DNA from: Pseudomonadota bacterium
GTDB taxonomy: Bacteria > Pseudomonadota > Alphaproteobacteria > Acetobacterales > Acetobacteraceae
NCBI GenBank assembly: GCA_021828605.1
Contig: JAJZEG010000198.1
Location: 1 to 5,683 of the forward strand
Length of the DNA stretch: 5,683 nt
Reading direction: 5' to 3'
Shown here: positions 5,543-5,683 of the stretch, piece after piece
Layout of the letters: every line of letters starts with the position of its first letter
Numbering within the stretch: position 1 is the stretch's first letter
Program-made: the position numbers and the translations under genes
Notes under the pieces: generated by a model
The model's database searches: none
Told to the model about the DNA's origin: nothing
What the model saw: only the letters and a program-made list of their open reading frames with translations

Positions 5543-5683
5543 CAGCCGTGCGGCTGCGGTTTGGTGATAAAGCCAACCTTCAGAATACCGACGCGTTGGC
5601 ACGCATACAGCACTTTGCCGATATATTTGTAAGGTGCATTCGCATCGCCGCGCACTTCGATCACCGGCTGCGGCACCATGGGC
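5542..5683 (-). CDS. exbD: ExbD-family protein (first of two), C-terminal part
   Basis: The last 46 residues of an ExbD-type protein, continuing past the right edge; it does not appear as a complete reading frame here. The sequence PVIEVRGDANAPYKYIGKVL followed by YACQRVGILKVGFITKP is the conserved periplasmic C-terminus of ExbD, including the R-G-D and G-F-I-T-K-P motifs. It ends PQPHG and TGA (5544-5542). The final A of that stop codon is the first base of the next gene's Shine-Dalgarno, and the two genes are separated by only 14 bp, so they are almost surely co-transcribed and co-translated. It differs clearly from the second ExbD at the C-terminus, so the two are paralogues rather than a recent duplication. 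ExbB is expected upstream, off the right edge. Confidence 0.92.
   Translation of the reverse strand, partial: PMVPQPVIEVRGDANAPYKYIGKVLYACQRVGILKVGFITKPQPHG

Noticed and set aside
5528..5602. longer start for the second ExbD at 5602
   Set aside because: It would overlap the conserved C-terminus of the first ExbD, and the added residues are not ExbD-like. The strong ribosome site points to 5527.

Overview
All supported genes in this window lie on the minus strand. The sequence looks like a Gram-negative alphaproteobacterium of moderate to high GC content. It has an outer-membrane TonB-dependent receptor, ExbD-type energy-transducing proteins, periplasmic signal peptides and G-rich Shine-Dalgarno sites (AGGGGG type). 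The protein style and an intergenic palindromic repeat of the (C)TAGAGCGCG type would fit Rhodospirillales/Acetobacteraceae, but that placement is a low-confidence inference.

Layout in the direction of transcription, right to left. (1) At 5683-5542 is the C-terminal end of one ExbD protein. Its stop codon shares a base with the ribosome binding site of a second, complete ExbD (5527-5099). (2) After 76 bp containing a small dyad and a tandem 14-bp repeat comes a 393-aa secreted helical/TPR-like protein (5022-3841). These three genes look like the distal part of an exbB-exbD-exbD-TPR operon. It is followed by a palindromic intergenic repeat (about 3827-3700) and a strong intrinsic terminator (3688-3655). 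(3) A gene-free stretch of about 360 bp (3654-3292) holds a perfect 14-bp palindrome, a 19-bp direct repeat at a 30-bp period, and a leader hairpin. It is the likely control region of the next gene. (4) A complete 862-aa TonB-dependent outer-membrane receptor (3267-679) ends at an intrinsic terminator (659-626). (5) The first 165 codons of a family-5 (peptide/nickel/opine type) ABC-transporter substrate-binding protein (496-1) run off the left edge.

Taken together this reads as a nutrient-uptake locus. The ExbD proteins (with ExbB and TonB, not seen here) would energise the receptor, the receptor would bring a substrate across the outer membrane, and the periplasmic binding protein would pass it to an ABC permease encoded beyond the left edge. 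The secreted TPR-like protein is a candidate periplasmic accessory of the Ton motor. The substrate cannot be read from the sequence. The start regions of the receptor and binding-protein genes share a CAAA(C)GGGCAGGGG block and a small hairpin against the Shine-Dalgarno, which hints at common post-transcriptional control.
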